This document shows positions 30,994-42,154 of a DNA stretch of 57,951 bases, in pieces. Source of the DNA: Paramacrobiotus metropolitanus (Eukaryota; Tardigrada; Eutardigrada; Parachela; Macrobiotidae); the NCBI RefSeq assembly GCF_019649055.1, contig NW_026570533.1, positions 1 through 57,951 on the forward strand. Reading direction: 5' to 3'. Both the position numbers and the translations under genes were made by a program. Under the pieces are notes generated by a model that was given only the letters and a program-made list of their open reading frames with translations, ran no database searches and was not told the origin of the DNA. Every line of letters begins with the position of its first letter. Positions within the stretch are counted from its first letter, which is position 1.

Positions 30994-33900
30994 ATAATGC
31001 CGTGTACTTTTAGAACTAAAGGAAGATGCCAGGCCGCGTATGCAGATTCCTCAAGAGTGCAATCTCCATCAACAACGGCGTCCCACAACATCATGTCACT
31101 GCACTCCATCTGGCGATACTTCCAGAATTCCTGTTTATCAAGGGCGTCATCGGATATTACACCCTGAGGCCAGAACTGCTCAATTGGACGTGCCCAAGCC
31201 GGAACTGGGAGAATTCTATCTTCTACAACTGCTAAAGAAGTTTTTGCTGGCTGCGCCGGCCCAATCTCCAATGCGTTACAGGTAATTGACGAAGTATGAC
31301 TGGCCAATGGTTCAGCTGGTTCGGATTGACCCCCTCCCGGCTGGGATACGTTCAGAATAGCCGGTTCTCTATCATTTGTGGCCCTGCGCTTTTTAGGATC
31401 AGCCGACGGGTCTCTTTTACGCTTTTTGTCGTTCATCTGGTTCACAAGTCTTTCCACAGGTTTCACCACACGCCCGGAGCGGGTTTTAAGCAGTGGAACT
31501 GCTTCCATCTGGTTATCCAGATAATCAGCATACTCAGCATCAAGGCGCGACGATGCTGAATCAACTGGCGGAATCACCGGCGGCGGCGCGGGCGCCTCAA
31601 CTAATTCATCGGGGCACTCCTTCTCCACACAATCAAGCAATTTCGATAAGTGCTCGTCTTGTAGGATAGTATCAACATCGCGAAAATTATACGGTTTTAG
31701 GCGGCTGACATGGACCGTGTCAGTTTTAACGTTTCCGCGCCGGTTACTTTTCACTACATAATGCACCGGCCCTGACTGACGCACAATTTCCCATCCAGCA
31801 GTCCAACGGGGCATAAGGGATGGATTTTTCCCCACTTTCCGATGAAGTACGTACACCAAAACCTGATCACCGCCTTTATACGAGGTATGGGATATATTGG
31901 CATCATATCTAATTTTATCTTTTAGTTTATGGCGAAACTCTTCTGCATTCACCAAGTCCAGGGCCTCACCAAGGCCGCGCTGCATCTGCTGTACATATAC
32001 GTGAGCAGGAACTACGAAATCCTCTTCGAATGGCAAGAAATTATTTATCGGTAAACGCATCTCGGTGCCGTGCATCATGAAGAATGGTGAACGGCCCGTT
32101 CGCTCCACCACCTTACTGTTAAATGCCGCACAAAGTGCTGGGAGGAATATATCCCAGTCACTTTGCTGTTCATTAACATACTTCGCTAACGCCTTTTTGA
32201 TTTCCCCTACACGTTTTTCAACAAGACCGTTACCCTGCTGGTGGCCTGACGCCGTCGGTGCGTGAGCAACACCCGCGAGAGCGAGAAGCTCCCGAAACAT
32301 TTCAGACATGAAATTACTGCCGCGGTCTGAAGTGATGTGTACAGGCATACCAAAGACCGTGAGGATACGACGATAAAAGAACAACGCCAAAGTGGCAGCG
32401 TCATTTCTCTCAACTGCCTCTGCGACTATGTATTTGCTCCCGTAATCCACTGCAATAATTATGTTTTTGTTTCCAGATTCCGTCGTTGGGAGGGCCGGAG
32501 CAACGTCAATTGCCCAAACTAACCGGGGAGGAACCGTCGGATTTGACTGGAGAGCACCGGCCGGTGCTGTAGCAAGAGGATTTTGTGCGAGGCACGCCGG
32601 GCAAGAGGCACAATAACTTTTAACAGACTCGAACATGCGGGGCCAATAAAAATATTTATACATCCTCTTATAGGTGGCCAGGACGCCCAAGTGTGCCGCT
32701 AACGGGGAATCATGGTTATCCTGAAGGAACTGAAGCCGCCAGTGAACAGGTACATACATGCAGTAATAGATCTTCCGGTTTAATTCAAACTTGTAGTATA
32801 CAACGCCCTGTTTCACTACAAATTTGTTTAGGTGTAATTTCTCGTGCTCTGACATTTTTTCCTTTTTATTTTCTAGGAGCAGCCGCCATCTGACAATGCG
32901 AGCGTCACGAGACTGCTCCTCGGCCCAATGTGAGGCTTTATCATCCGTAATCAGCTTTTGGACTTTATCAGCGTCGAAGGCTTGCATATCTTCCTGGGAG
33001 ACTGCCTTCACCTCAGCTGACATCATTTCGAACCGGATGTCCACATAGTCTCTCTCCAAAACCGCAAAGCAGCATTCAATCATCGCTGCATCACCAGCAA
33101 AAGCCGAAGTTTGCCGATAATCAAATTCGATATCCGAGTCATCAGAGTCGGGTTCCGGTTGCTCTCCTGGATTTCTACTCAGGGCATCAGCAATAACGTT
33201 CTCTTTGCCAGGTATGTGAACAGGTTTAGTGTTAAATTGCTGGATATACAACGCCCAGCGCCCAAGGCGGCCAGCGGCATCGCGCATATTATTTAAAAAC
33301 ACTAATGCTTGGTGATCAGTTTGAACTTCAAACTGATAATCAGACAAATAGTGTTTCCATTTTTTAAGAGCACAAATAACTGCATAGGCCTCAATCTCAG
33401 TAGGGAAGTAGAGCCTTTTCTGAGTCTCGGTTAACTTGCAGCTTAAATACGCGATAGGACGCCAGTTTGTTGGCACATCCGTCGGTTTGTCCTTGGGACA
33501 TTGCATAAGAACTGCAACCACAGCAATAGTACTGGCATCGACGATAACACGCGACAAAGCCTCCGGATCATAACGGGCCAAGACCGGCGCCGTCACCAAG
33601 GCTTCCTTCAATTGTTCCACAGCCCTGCACTGATCCGTTCCCCATCCGAAGGTAACTTTTTTAGGAATCAACTTCTGAAGCGGCTCCGCAATCTCTTGAA
33701 AATTCTTAATAAATTGGCGATAATATCCAACCATGCCCAAAAATCTGAGAATGTCTTTCTTATCTTTTATAGGGCCAAATTCCTTAACCGCCTGGATCTT
33801 CTCTGGATCCGTACTTATACCAAATTGATCGACCGTATGACCCAAAAAGGTAATCGAATTAACAAATAATTCTGTTTTTTCAGGGTTAATGGTCCAGCCG

Positions 33901-36900
33901 CATTCCTGGAGCCGCAGGAAAAGCTCCTGTAAATCCCGCATATGATCAACCAGGTTTTTACTGAAGACAATAATGTCATCAATAAAAACCAACACGTTCC
34001 TCCACTTCATGTTCGCAAGCGTCAAATCCATGGCGCGCTGGAAAGCCGAAGGCGCGTCCTTCATCCCAAAAGGTAAGACTTTGTATTGAAACGTGAACTC
34101 TTCTCCCACCATCGTTGTTTTACACCGGTCTTCTGGTTTAATTTTTATTTGCCAAAAGCCACTTTTTAAATCAATTTTACTGAATACCGTAGCTTTATCG
34201 AGGGCATTAAGAATATCGTCAACTCTGGGAAGCGGGTAACTACTGCCCATTAACCGTTCGTTTAATTTACGGAAATCCACGGTTAAACGCCTGGATTTAT
34301 CCTTCTTTTTCACAATACAAATAGGACTTCCCCATGCCGAATTTGTAGGCTCAATAATACCGTCTTTAATCATTTCCTGTGTTTTAGCCTGGAGCCATTT
34401 TCGATCTTCAAACGATGTACGGTACGGAGGAGTTCTGACCGGTAAACTTGTACCAGTATCAACCGAGTGCTCATATATGGTACAACACCCGACAGGACGC
34501 GCTTTAGTCGGTAAGACTGACTTTGACTGATAAAAGATTCGTTTTAAATCGTCTTTACTGGGACAAATGTCTCCCACTTTAATCTTGGCAAAAGTTTCTT
34601 CTGTTTCAGGATCAACAGCACTAACGGTGGGTGGCGGCAACAGCATAGCCACACATTCATTAATTTTCTCCGGCACTGGAATGCCCTTGTCATCACTGGG
34701 AATACCGCCAATCGCCTCTTGACAATTCTCCTGAAACTCTGGAGAGTCCATCTGGTACACTGCGTCCACGAGTGCAACTTCGCCGAGGTTAGTTTCTTCA
34801 TTTAAAACCAGCGGTTTGTCCGAAACATTGACAACGCAAACCCGACAATTACCGTATCCATTTAGCGTTAAGACACCATCTAACAATACCGCATTCTTAT
34901 TTGATTCGGGAATTTTTCCTTCGTAAAGAAAGGGCTGAGTATATAAATATTCATCCTGGAATTCCATAAACTGCTCATCGGACATAGACGTCGTAGCGCG
35001 AATAATTCCCTGCGGGTGGGGTTGAATTATGACCGGCGAAGCTGGAAACAGCTCCATTTTAAAGCAGTCAATCGGACCAGGTTCTGGTTCAAAACGGTAA
35101 ATATCTTGTTCGACCGAATTAACTTCAACCTGTGCTTGCGCCTGTTTCAGATGGGCGTCCCTGTATGCCAGTTCGATGACATCCTTCGAATACACGCAAG
35201 CCGGGATGTCTGTGGATTCACGAACGTCTTGAGACCGTTTCGGTAAGTTTTTAGCCACCTGCGACTGTTGGACGGGGGCCTGCTGCACTGTCTCAGCCGA
35301 CATTTGACTTGCGGCTTCTCTTTCTGCGTATTCGCGTCTAATTCTACGGCTGTAACTGGACTTTTTACGCCTGGGAGAATTCCTTCCCGAACCTTCCGGT
35401 GATGGTTCGTAATTTCCCACAGTGGGTTGTACTGGATTAACAGCTGCAGATTCGCTGAATGCTTTTTGTTTCTGAATCTCATTCCAGATTTCCCACTGCT
35501 CATTAATATTAACATTTGTCGAGACATCGTAGGTCGCTCTGACATCCTCTGAAACGAACTCAGACGGCTTCGGCGGCGGTGAGTAACTAATCATTTGAGA
35601 ATTTATTTCCCTTTGCTTCTCCGCCTGTTTATCTTCGTAGGAGACCGGACACGGGCCGATATTAATGGGTTTCATTCCATCAGCAGGGACGAAGCTACCA
35701 ATCTCGAATTCTCCTGCCGGGGCTGGATTATCGACGGAAAAGGTGACTTTACGTTTTCCTGTAGCTTTCTGAGCATGTAATTGTTCGGTACGCTTCAGAG
35801 TTTCAAAGTGCCGACGATCGTTAACAGAATTTCTGCACACATCGCAGTTCTTTTCGTACCGTTCAATTTCAATTATACAGTCCGGCCAGTAAAACAATTT
35901 TACTAAATACGGATATAATTTTTCATGCCGGCCATACGCTTGCTTATGAATTAAAATTTCGTGAAAGCAGGCTATCAACTTTTGTCGCCATTGGTGCGGC
36001 ACGTAAATCCGTGGGCATGCACCGGAGTGATCGGGTACTCTACACAATATTCCTTCGCAGATTACGAACCGATTTATTTCGTACTTGGTAAAATTCGTAT
36101 TAGCGTGCGACGGCTTTTTGTACATTTTGTACCACATCCGGCTATCGACGCACTGCTGTTGAGTTTCGCGCCAAAACTGCGGATCACGGAACCGTTGCTC
36201 CGAAGGATACAACTGTTTGTCCTGAGGCCTATCCATCGGCGTCATCCACTTCTTCAATTCTGGATTGCGTGCCATGTAAGACGGATAATCGTGGACTTCA
36301 TCAACGTCTCTGCGGTCACGTTCAACAGGTATAACATTTAACAGCTTATTATCCATGCTAAGACATTCGACAACCTTCGCTGATTTCTCTAAAACACCCA
36401 TGTAGAGATACTTTGCCGCAGGATGTTGTTTCAGTACTGCGTCCACTGACGAAATTTGAATTGGCAGTTGCAGGGAGTCGTCACCCCCACGAAATTGACT
36501 GGAGCCAGAATTAGGCACAGGGTTGACCGATGCCGAAGACGAAGTATTTGAACTGCTTGCCGAATACAGTTGTGAAACTTTTTCCTTTTTAATTGGCGGC
36601 TGGGAAGACGCCTGTTCTCTCCCCCGCGAACTAGACTGCATATTATTTACAATTATTTCGCCGCCTCCCCCACGAACTTGACTTGGTTCTGGGTTTTTCT
36701 CCGTCTTAATTTCTTGTTTAATTGCAGGACGGACGGGTTCATCCACGACGGAAGCTGCTCTAGGGAGATATTGACGAATCATCTCCTGTACTACACTGCG
36801 CACAAACTCTTCATCACGCTGGTCGGATCCCTTTTTGGCCGGTGCCACCTGCACGGGCACAATTTCTTTAGCTTCCGCTTTCACTGGAGCATTAGCCGCC

Positions 36901-38465
36901 TTTATCGCTAGTGGGTACAGGACTGGACGCGGCCACTCCTGCTTAGCTTTTTGTAAATGCAGAATACAAATTTCTGGATCAGCCTTTGCTAGAATTAAAT
37001 GAGCTGACTCATATGGTACAAATTTTGCTTCTTTAGCGACGCCAATGCGCTCTGTCAACATCAACGCAGGGATTGCAGGAGATGGCTTAACTCCCGGAGG
37101 AATTAGCGGGTCAAAGTCGTGAGAACGGATGACATCCGACATCAGGTGAGTTTCGCGGCGAAAGAATGCCGGAGCGTTAGGCTGTCTACGCGAGAGGCGC
37201 CAAGTCATAGTATTCATATCTAAGATAAAAGGCTTTGTAGCTAAAAAGTCTAAACCTAAAACCACATGGTCCCTATCGAAAGTGGAACTCACAAGCATTG
37301 CGTGCTCAAAAGCCATCCCAAATTCATGGATGGTGACCACCACCGACAACGGCTCAATCAACTGTCTTCCCTGGTAAGCTGTGTGGACAACTCTGCCTTT
37401 AATGTGATCCGGGCAACGATGAATATTTAATTTCAAATCTTTCGCCATCTTCAATGACATAACTGAAATACTAGAGCCCGTATCCAGCATAGTCTTCACT
37501 TTCTGATAGTTAATGTCGATTACAGAATACCAAGCCTGGGCATCAAGCGTCGGCAACAGGCACACGTGATCCGCTGGAGGATACTGCGAAAAGTCCTGGA
37601 CTTCCATTTTGTTACACTGGGGCATCGGCGAAGACAAACCAGCCGGTAAGTCCAACTCCATCATGTTTATTTGCTGCTGTGGATTGTTATACCTTGCTAA
37701 CAATTCTGCAGACGGTTCGTACTGTCGGGGAAGTACAAACTGATTGGTGCAACCAGCAGCCGGATGTAAACCATGGCAGCGGAAGCAAATTTCAACTCCG
37801 CGATTAGTGCGCCATTTATCTTTCAGGATATTTCGTTCATCAAACGGAGGCTGACTACCGGCCTGCTGATTTTGCCGGTAATTCTGGTTATTTTGCTGAC
37901 GATTATTGTTGTTGTTATAGCCACCACGCCCTCGATAATTATTATTATTATTTCGGTAATTTCCACGATTATTACCGCCATCATAACTATTGTTATTCGC
38001 AGGGCCATTCTGTTGGTACTGTGGATCAAAATTCTGTACCGGTTGTTGGAATTGCGGCTGCATAACCGGCATCATTGGATTCATCATTTGGACTGGGACA
38101 GGCATAGGAGCCTGCATAGGAATTGGCTGTGGGAAGGTCTGCGCAAATTGTACCGGGTGTTGTTCAACGAATGGTGGCTGTGAATACACCGGAACTGGAA
38201 CAAATTGCGGCTGGGGAACATTCAGGACAGGTTGGATTGGAGCCACCGAATTCTGCGGCTGCGGAATCACCGTTTCTGTATACGAACGGGAATATCCACC
38301 GCGATTGTTGCCATAGTTTCCGCGGCCTCCCCGGTTCGAATAATAATTTCCTCTTTGAGACGAGCCACCACGGCCGCCTCGATTTTCGTAATTCGAATTA
38401 TTATAATTGTTATTACCGGCACTTCTCGGTTCTGAAGGAGCACTTTTCTGTGTTGAATCGGGTGC
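30915..38465 (-). CDS. pol: Pol polyprotein: zinc knuckle, protease, RT, RNase H, integrase
   Basis: Counting from 38270: an Asn/Arg/Gly-rich RNA-binding stretch (RGRGG) to residue 140, a knuckle C162-x2-C165-x3-H169-x4-C174, aspartic protease DTGSS at 263-267, a first His/His/Cys/Cys module near 735-830, reverse transcriptase with FIDD near 1429, RNase H with VIVDAS and TDHQAL, and integrase with its own HHCC module (near 1870), catalytic Asp in AIDVA, Asp in TSDRGSN (near 1980) and Glu in NGLVEKR. The frame opens after TAG at 38466-38468. It overlaps Gag (38528-38486) and is in the -1 frame relative to it, so Gag-Pol would need a -1 shift plus passage of the TAG. The frame ends at 30915, with a third HHCC module continuing in the -1 frame. 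Confidence 0.9.
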   Translation of the reverse strand, partial: APDSTQKSAPSEPRSAGNNNYNNSNYENRGGRGGSSQRGNYYSNRGGRGNYGNNRGGYSRSYTETVIPQPQNSVAPIQPVLNVPQPQFVPVPVYSQPPFVEQHPVQFAQTFPQPIPMQAPMPVPVQMMNPMMPVMQPQFQQPVQNFDPQYQQNGPANNNSYDGGNNRGNYRNNNNNYRGRGGYNNNNNRQQNNQNYRQNQQAGSQPPFDERNILKDKWRTNRGVEICFRCHGLHPAAGCTNQFVLPRQYEPSAELLARYNNPQQQINMMELDLPAGLSSPMPQCNKMEVQDFSQYPPADHVCLLPTLDAQAWYSVIDINYQKVKTMLDTGSSISVMSLKMAKDLKLNIHRCPDHIKGRVVHTAYQGRQLIEPLSVVVTIHEFGMAFEHAMLVSSTFDRDHVVLGLDFLATKPFILDMNTMTWRLSRRQPNAPAFFRRETHLMSDVIRSHDFDPLIPPGVKPSPAIPALMLTERIGVAKEAKFVPYESAHLILAKADPEICILHLQKAKQEWPRPVLYPLAIKAANAPVKAEAKEIVPVQVAPAKKGSDQRDEEFVRSVVQEMIRQYLPRAASVVDEPVRPAIKQEIKTEKNPEPSQVRGGGGEIIVNNMQSSSRGREQASSQPPIKKEKVSQLYSASSSNTSSSASVNPVPNSGSSQFRGGDDSLQLPIQISSVDAVLKQHPAAKYLYMGVLEKSAKVVECLSMDNKLLNVIPVERDRRDVDEVHDYPSYMARNPELKKWMTPMDRPQDKQLYPSEQRFRDPQFWRETQQQCVDSRMWYKMYKKPSHANTNFTKYEINRFVICEGILCRVPDHSGACPRIYVPHQWRQKLIACFHEILIHKQAYGRHEKLYPYLVKLFYWPDCIIEIERYEKNCDVCRNSVNDRRHFETLKRTEQLHAQKATGKRKVTFSVDNPAPAGEFEIGSFVPADGMKPINIGPCPVSYEDKQAEKQREINSQMISYSPPPKPSEFVSEDVRATYDVSTNVNINEQWEIWNEIQKQKAFSESAAVNPVQPTVGNYEPSPEGSGRNSPRRKKSSYSRRIRREYAEREAASQMSAETVQQAPVQQSQVAKNLPKRSQDVRESTDIPACVYSKDVIELAYRDAHLKQAQAQVEVNSVEQDIYRFEPEPGPIDCFKMELFPASPVIIQPHPQGIIRATTSMSDEQFMEFQDEYLYTQPFLYEGKIPESNKNAVLLDGVLTLNGYGNCRVCVVNVSDKPLVLNEETNLGEVALVDAVYQMDSPEFQENCQEAIGGIPSDDKGIPVPEKINECVAMLLPPPTVSAVDPETEETFAKIKVGDICPSKDDLKRIFYQSKSVLPTKARPVGCCTIYEHSVDTGTSLPVRTPPYRTSFEDRKWLQAKTQEMIKDGIIEPTNSAWGSPICIVKKKDKSRRLTVDFRKLNERLMGSSYPLPRVDDILNALDKATVFSKIDLKSGFWQIKIKPEDRCKTTMVGEEFTFQYKVLPFGMKDAPSAFQRAMDLTLANMKWRNVLVFIDDIIVFSKNLVDHMRDLQELFLRLQECGWTINPEKTELFVNSITFLGHTVDQFGISTDPEKIQAVKEFGPIKDKKDILRFLGMVGYYRQFIKNFQEIAEPLQKLIPKKVTFGWGTDQCRAVEQLKEALVTAPVLARYDPEALSRVIVDASTIAVVAVLMQCPKDKPTDVPTNWRPIAYLSCKLTETQKRLYFPTEIEAYAVICALKKWKHYLSDYQFEVQTDHQALVFLNNMRDAAGRLGRWALYIQQFNTKPVHIPGKENVIADALSRNPGEQPEPDSDDSDIEFDYRQTSAFAGDAAMIECCFAVLERDYVDIRFEMMSAEVKAVSQEDMQAFDADKVQKLITDDKASHWAEEQSRDARIVRWRLLLENKKEKMSEHEKLHLNKFVVKQGVVYYKFELNRKIYYCMYVPVHWRLQFLQDNHDSPLAAHLGVLATYKRMYKYFYWPRMFESVKSYCASCPACLAQNPLATAPAGALQSNPTVPPRLVWAIDVAPALPTTESGNKNIIIAVDYGSKYIVAEAVERNDAATLALFFYRRILTVFGMPVHITSDRGSNFMSEMFRELLALAGVAHAPTASGHQQGNGLVEKRVGEIKKALAKYVNEQQSDWDIFLPALCAAFNSKVVERTGRSPFFMMHGTEMRLPINNFLPFEEDFVVPAHVYVQQMQRGLGEALDLVNAEEFRHKLKDKIRYDANISHTSYKGGDQVLVYVLHRKVGKNPSLMPRWTAGWEIVRQSGPVHYVVKSNRRGNVKTDTVHVSRLKPYNFRDVDTILQDEHLSKLLDCVEKECPDELVEAPAPPPVIPPVDSASSRLDAEYADYLDNQMEAVPLLKTRSGRVVKPVERLVNQMNDKKRKRDPSADPKKRRATNDREPAILNVSQPGGGQSEPAEPLASHTSSITCNALEIGPAQPAKTSLAVVEDRILPVPAWARPIEQFWPQGVISDDALDKQEFWKYRQMECSDMMLWDAVVDGDCTLEESAYAAWHLPLVLKVHGIICHYGEKQDIAKGYLKFSFLISGVKS

Positions 38466-38482
38466 CTAAAATTTATCCTTAT

Positions 38483-41368
38483 TCATACGCTTCCATAGCT
38501 TCTCGCACTCTTGTAGTTTCTTTTCAAATCGGTGTAATTTTTAGGCGCTGCGTTATATATTTCGCGGAACCACGCCGGTCTATGCTCCTGGACGCCCTCT
38601 AGAAGTGCTTCAACTTGTTCCTCATCGGATACTTTTAATTCTTCAAACCACGGAAGGAAACTATCCAGGTAGGCGCGAACTGGTTCATAAAATTCCAATT
38701 TGCGGTTATTCATTTTTCGACGAATATCAGCTTTAGACAAAGAGCCGTTAAAGTGCTCTACAATAGCCGGCTTGAAGAAATCTGACCACGATTTGCCTTT
38801 ATTGTCCTTCCAGAACTTTTCAAACCATTGAAAGGACGGACCGGTGAATGCACCGATTACTCTGCGACACGTTGTTTCATCATTCCAATTATTTGTGGCT
38901 CTGCATTGTTCAACATTCATGAGCCATCTTTGAATTTTTTCTGGATGAGCATCGTCAAAGGCAAGGAGCTTCAAGCCACCTACCGTTTTATCGCTGTCCT
39001 TTTCCGCAAATTTCGCTAAAAGTTCAACAACACTTTCCTGTGTAAGCGTCGTTCTATCCGAGATTTGGGTCTGCTTAATCAGCCATTCCTCCAGCTGAGG
39101 ATTTCTGGAAGCCGACTCATTACTAGTCGTACTGCTGGGACGACGGTGTTCATCCTCCATCAGGGCATCATCCATCAGTTCATTTTCTGTGTCGGAACTA
39201 TCCCTGTTTTCTGTTCCGCGCATCTGGCGACTAGCGTCGTCAGATATTCTTTTGAATACCTCTTGGCGTAAATCTGTTGGTTTATTTCTCTTTTGCTTAG
39301 GTGGCACCGTTTCCCTGGGAATCTGACTCTCTGAAGACGAGCGTGGCATGGAGTGAGCCTCCGAAAATTCGACTCGCGATTCCTGTCTAGGCCTCCGCAA
39401 GATGCCAGCCGGATTACTGCCAGTAGCTAAAGGCTGATCCACGTATGACGAGAAATTTTGGGGGTTAAATGGTGTGAAAGCGGGAGGACGTAATACGTCT
39501 CCTGTCGCTACCGGCGCTTCCCTTTGAAAGTGTCTCTCACCACCGCCAAGAGCAGTATCTGGATTTCGAAACTGGAGAAGCTCCTCGGCCGCTTGTTTAA
39601 GATCATCTTCCATCTTGGTAAGTTGCTCTTGCTTTTCATACCATTGTGCCCTAAGCTGGGTGTTTTCTTCGTACAATCGATTGCATTTGTCCGCTTTCTC
39701 ATAAGCATCTGCTTGTGCTTTATTCTTCGCCTGAGTCGCATTCTCACAATTATCACATTTTTTATTATTTTTCGAATCATTTAATTCCTTTTGCATTTTT
39801 TGGACATTTTCTCGCTCTGTGTTCAACAAACCCTGTAACCTCTCAATTTCCTTTTGGGACGAATCATCCTTTTCCTTGGGAATATGCATTGGGCCAACTG
39901 AGGACACCTTATTCAGCTGTACCCTCGCTTGTGTGAGTTCACGCTGTAGGGAGTCTTCCGCATCTTTGGCTCGCTTCTTTTCATCTTCCAAATCTTTAGT
40001 AAGTTTCTGGGACAAATTCTGCGCATCAGTTAGTTTTTTATTTGTGACTTGGTGCGCATCTTTTTCGGCACTCAAATCTCTCAGTGCTTTATTCAATTTT
40101 TGGTCTAAATCCACAATCTGTTTTGCCGTATCCGGTGTTGGATGAGCACTGAGGCCATCAATCGTAGCTTTCGCGTTTGAAAGATCTCTCTGAGCATCTT
40201 CCAACTGTTTTTCAAAATTACGATTCGTGTCTGTTAAAGTATCGCGCTCATCTTTCATTGCATTAAACGCGGCCTCCGCATTTCTGTTGGCTTGTCTTAA
40301 ACTGTGCAAATTATCATTTGCAATACGTATTTCGTTAGCCAATCAATCATTTTCTATTTGTTCATTTTCAAATTTAACACGCATCTCATTGAAATCGTTT
40401 TGGAATTTCAATTTTTCATTTCGTTCCGCATCGACACGAGCGTCTAAAGACATTGAATTGCCCATTTCATCTACTTTTGTTTTTGTAGATGCGATGAGCG
40501 TGCGGAGACTTTGGATCAATACAGGCATTGTTTGCCGGACTATCAAGCCCACGTCCTGGTCAGTTTCTGCCGCAGCTAACTGCTCATCGACTTCCCTAGC
40601 TTGAGTAAGAAAGTCCTCATCTGGTTGTTCGAAATCCTTCTCGGACACAAAGCTATGAAGTTTTAGCTGTGCCGGATGGAATGTCATTGTTCCACCGCGA
40701 ATACTTTTACTTGCTCTTGTTTCAGATCCCTCGGATATGTCCGCTTTATCCGCAGCCGACAACGCTATCAAGTTATTGTCCGACTGGGACGACTGGGGTT
40801 CTGTCTGGCTCTCGGCCACGCTTGGAGTTTCCGATATGGGTTCATCCAATATCGCACCGGATGCCTGGGCTGGAATTCTCTCCTTGGCACCGCGCGTGAC
40901 GCGCTCATTTGCTGCCTGTTTTTTTGGAGTTTTTCCGGTTGCTTTTGACGCTGTAAGTGCTGCTTGGGCCGCCTCTCTTCGTCTATTCAAATCTTCCGTG
41001 TATTCTGGCAGCCACCTGTTTGCATCCTGCAAAGCCGCTTTAAACTGCTCATCAGTGATGTCCAGGTAAGCTTCAGGGATACATCCCTCGTACTCAATCC
41101 AAGGTTTAAAATGTGCTGGTAATCTCGTTTTGGAATTTAAGTACCGCCTGATTTCCTGGTAATCAATCTATGACTTCCCACAGAATGCATCTTGTGCTTC
41201 TGGTGGTTCAACATTAAGAGCAAGGTACATCAAATTCAACGGAATTTCTTTTGCGTTGAATTTGAACCTTGTCTGGGCTCTCGACCCATCATACGCCCCA
41301 ATGATCACTTTGTTGTCTGGAATTTTACGCGGTGGTGGGCGATTTCTAGGAATCGAACCGCCCGACAT
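38483..41368 (-). CDS. gag: Gag polyprotein, single frame with two in-frame stops
   Basis: The ATG at 41368 opens a frame that continues to TGA at 38483-38485 (962 codons) with only TAG at 41168-41170 and TGA at 40343-40345 inside it. Coding character is unchanged across both stops: a helical N-terminal part, then a very long Lys/Glu/Asn-rich coiled coil (about 40500-39500) that spans the TGA, then a disordered stretch, then a typical retrotransposon Gag capsid-type domain (about 39100-38530) with WFEKFW, Q/E-rich helices and RAYLDSF. A coiled coil this long is unusual for Gag. The RNA-binding part is in the Pol frame. Stops may be suppressed, or this copy may be disabled. Confidence 0.75.
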
Positions 41369-41389
41369 TTCTACTTTTTATTTTAAATA

Positions 41390-42136
41390 ACCTTTGCGGC
41401 TATTTAAAATAATACTTACAGTAGCGATTGTGCTACTGCTTCCGAAATTGCAATTGTGCAATTACTACTACGTCACTTCCCAATCCTCCTTTTAGGTTTG
41501 AATTGTTCAGTGATAGTTTACTGACAGCCGACCTTTGCGGTTTCGACTGTAACAAATTCCTAAAATTACACTGCTGCACTTTGCGTGCTACAGCAATTTA
41601 AAATTCGCAGGTCAATCACCGTTTGCCGGTGTTTACCTTTTTTCACGGTCAACTCTCTCTAGCTGCTGATTTTGGCTACCGCTTGCGGCTTGCCTTTATC
41701 AGTCTAGCTGGAGATCGTTATCTCACCTGGCCGCTGACAATGGCTCGGCGCTCACTATCTGATTTATCTGCAGGCCAGGTGCACTGACACTGCTGATTAC
41801 GCTTTATTCACCGCGGTTACTGCTTTGTGCAGACAACCCGGAAATTACCCACACAGGCACCGATTAATTACACAGCCGACCTTTAAGGTTTCGACTGTTT
41901 AATCCTACGGTCCAACTTAATTAAATTTAATTTAATTGGCGAGGAAGCTCACCAGTGAGGAAGCTCACAATTGCGAGGAAGCTCGCTGAAAATAAATTAA
42001 CTAGGCCAGATCGGGAACACTGACCTCCTTCGGCGTACCTTTGCGGTTCGACGCCTTTCAAAAACGGACCACTTTTACCAATAAGTTACCATCAAGCTTT
42101 CCACCAATAATTTTCTGTTACATCGGGAAAATTAAA
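41390..42136 (-). other. Untranslated leader with repeats and hairpins
   Basis: About 750 bases between the PBS and the first Gag ATG have no gene. They contain three GAGGAAGCTCAC-like repeats (41940-41990), a repeated ACCTTTGCGGTTTCGACTGT-type block (41530-41550, 41878-41900) and small hairpins next to the Gag start (CAGTAGC/GCTACTG and AATTGC/GCAATT near 41420-41465). This is where packaging and dimerisation signals usually lie. Confidence 0.45.
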
Positions 42137-42154
42137 AGACACCGGTGGGCGCCA
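42137..42154 (-). other. Primer binding site
   Basis: TGGCGCCCACCGGTGTCT starts directly at the LTR end. The first eight bases (TGGCGCCC) complement the 3' end of lysine tRNAs (GGGCGCCA). The match to known animal tRNA-Lys weakens after that, so the priming tRNA is inferred, not shown. Confidence 0.65.

Noticed and set aside
30915-38270. Plus-strand open frames across the Pol region
   Set aside because: They are shadows of the 2,500-codon Pol frame and show no motif of their own.
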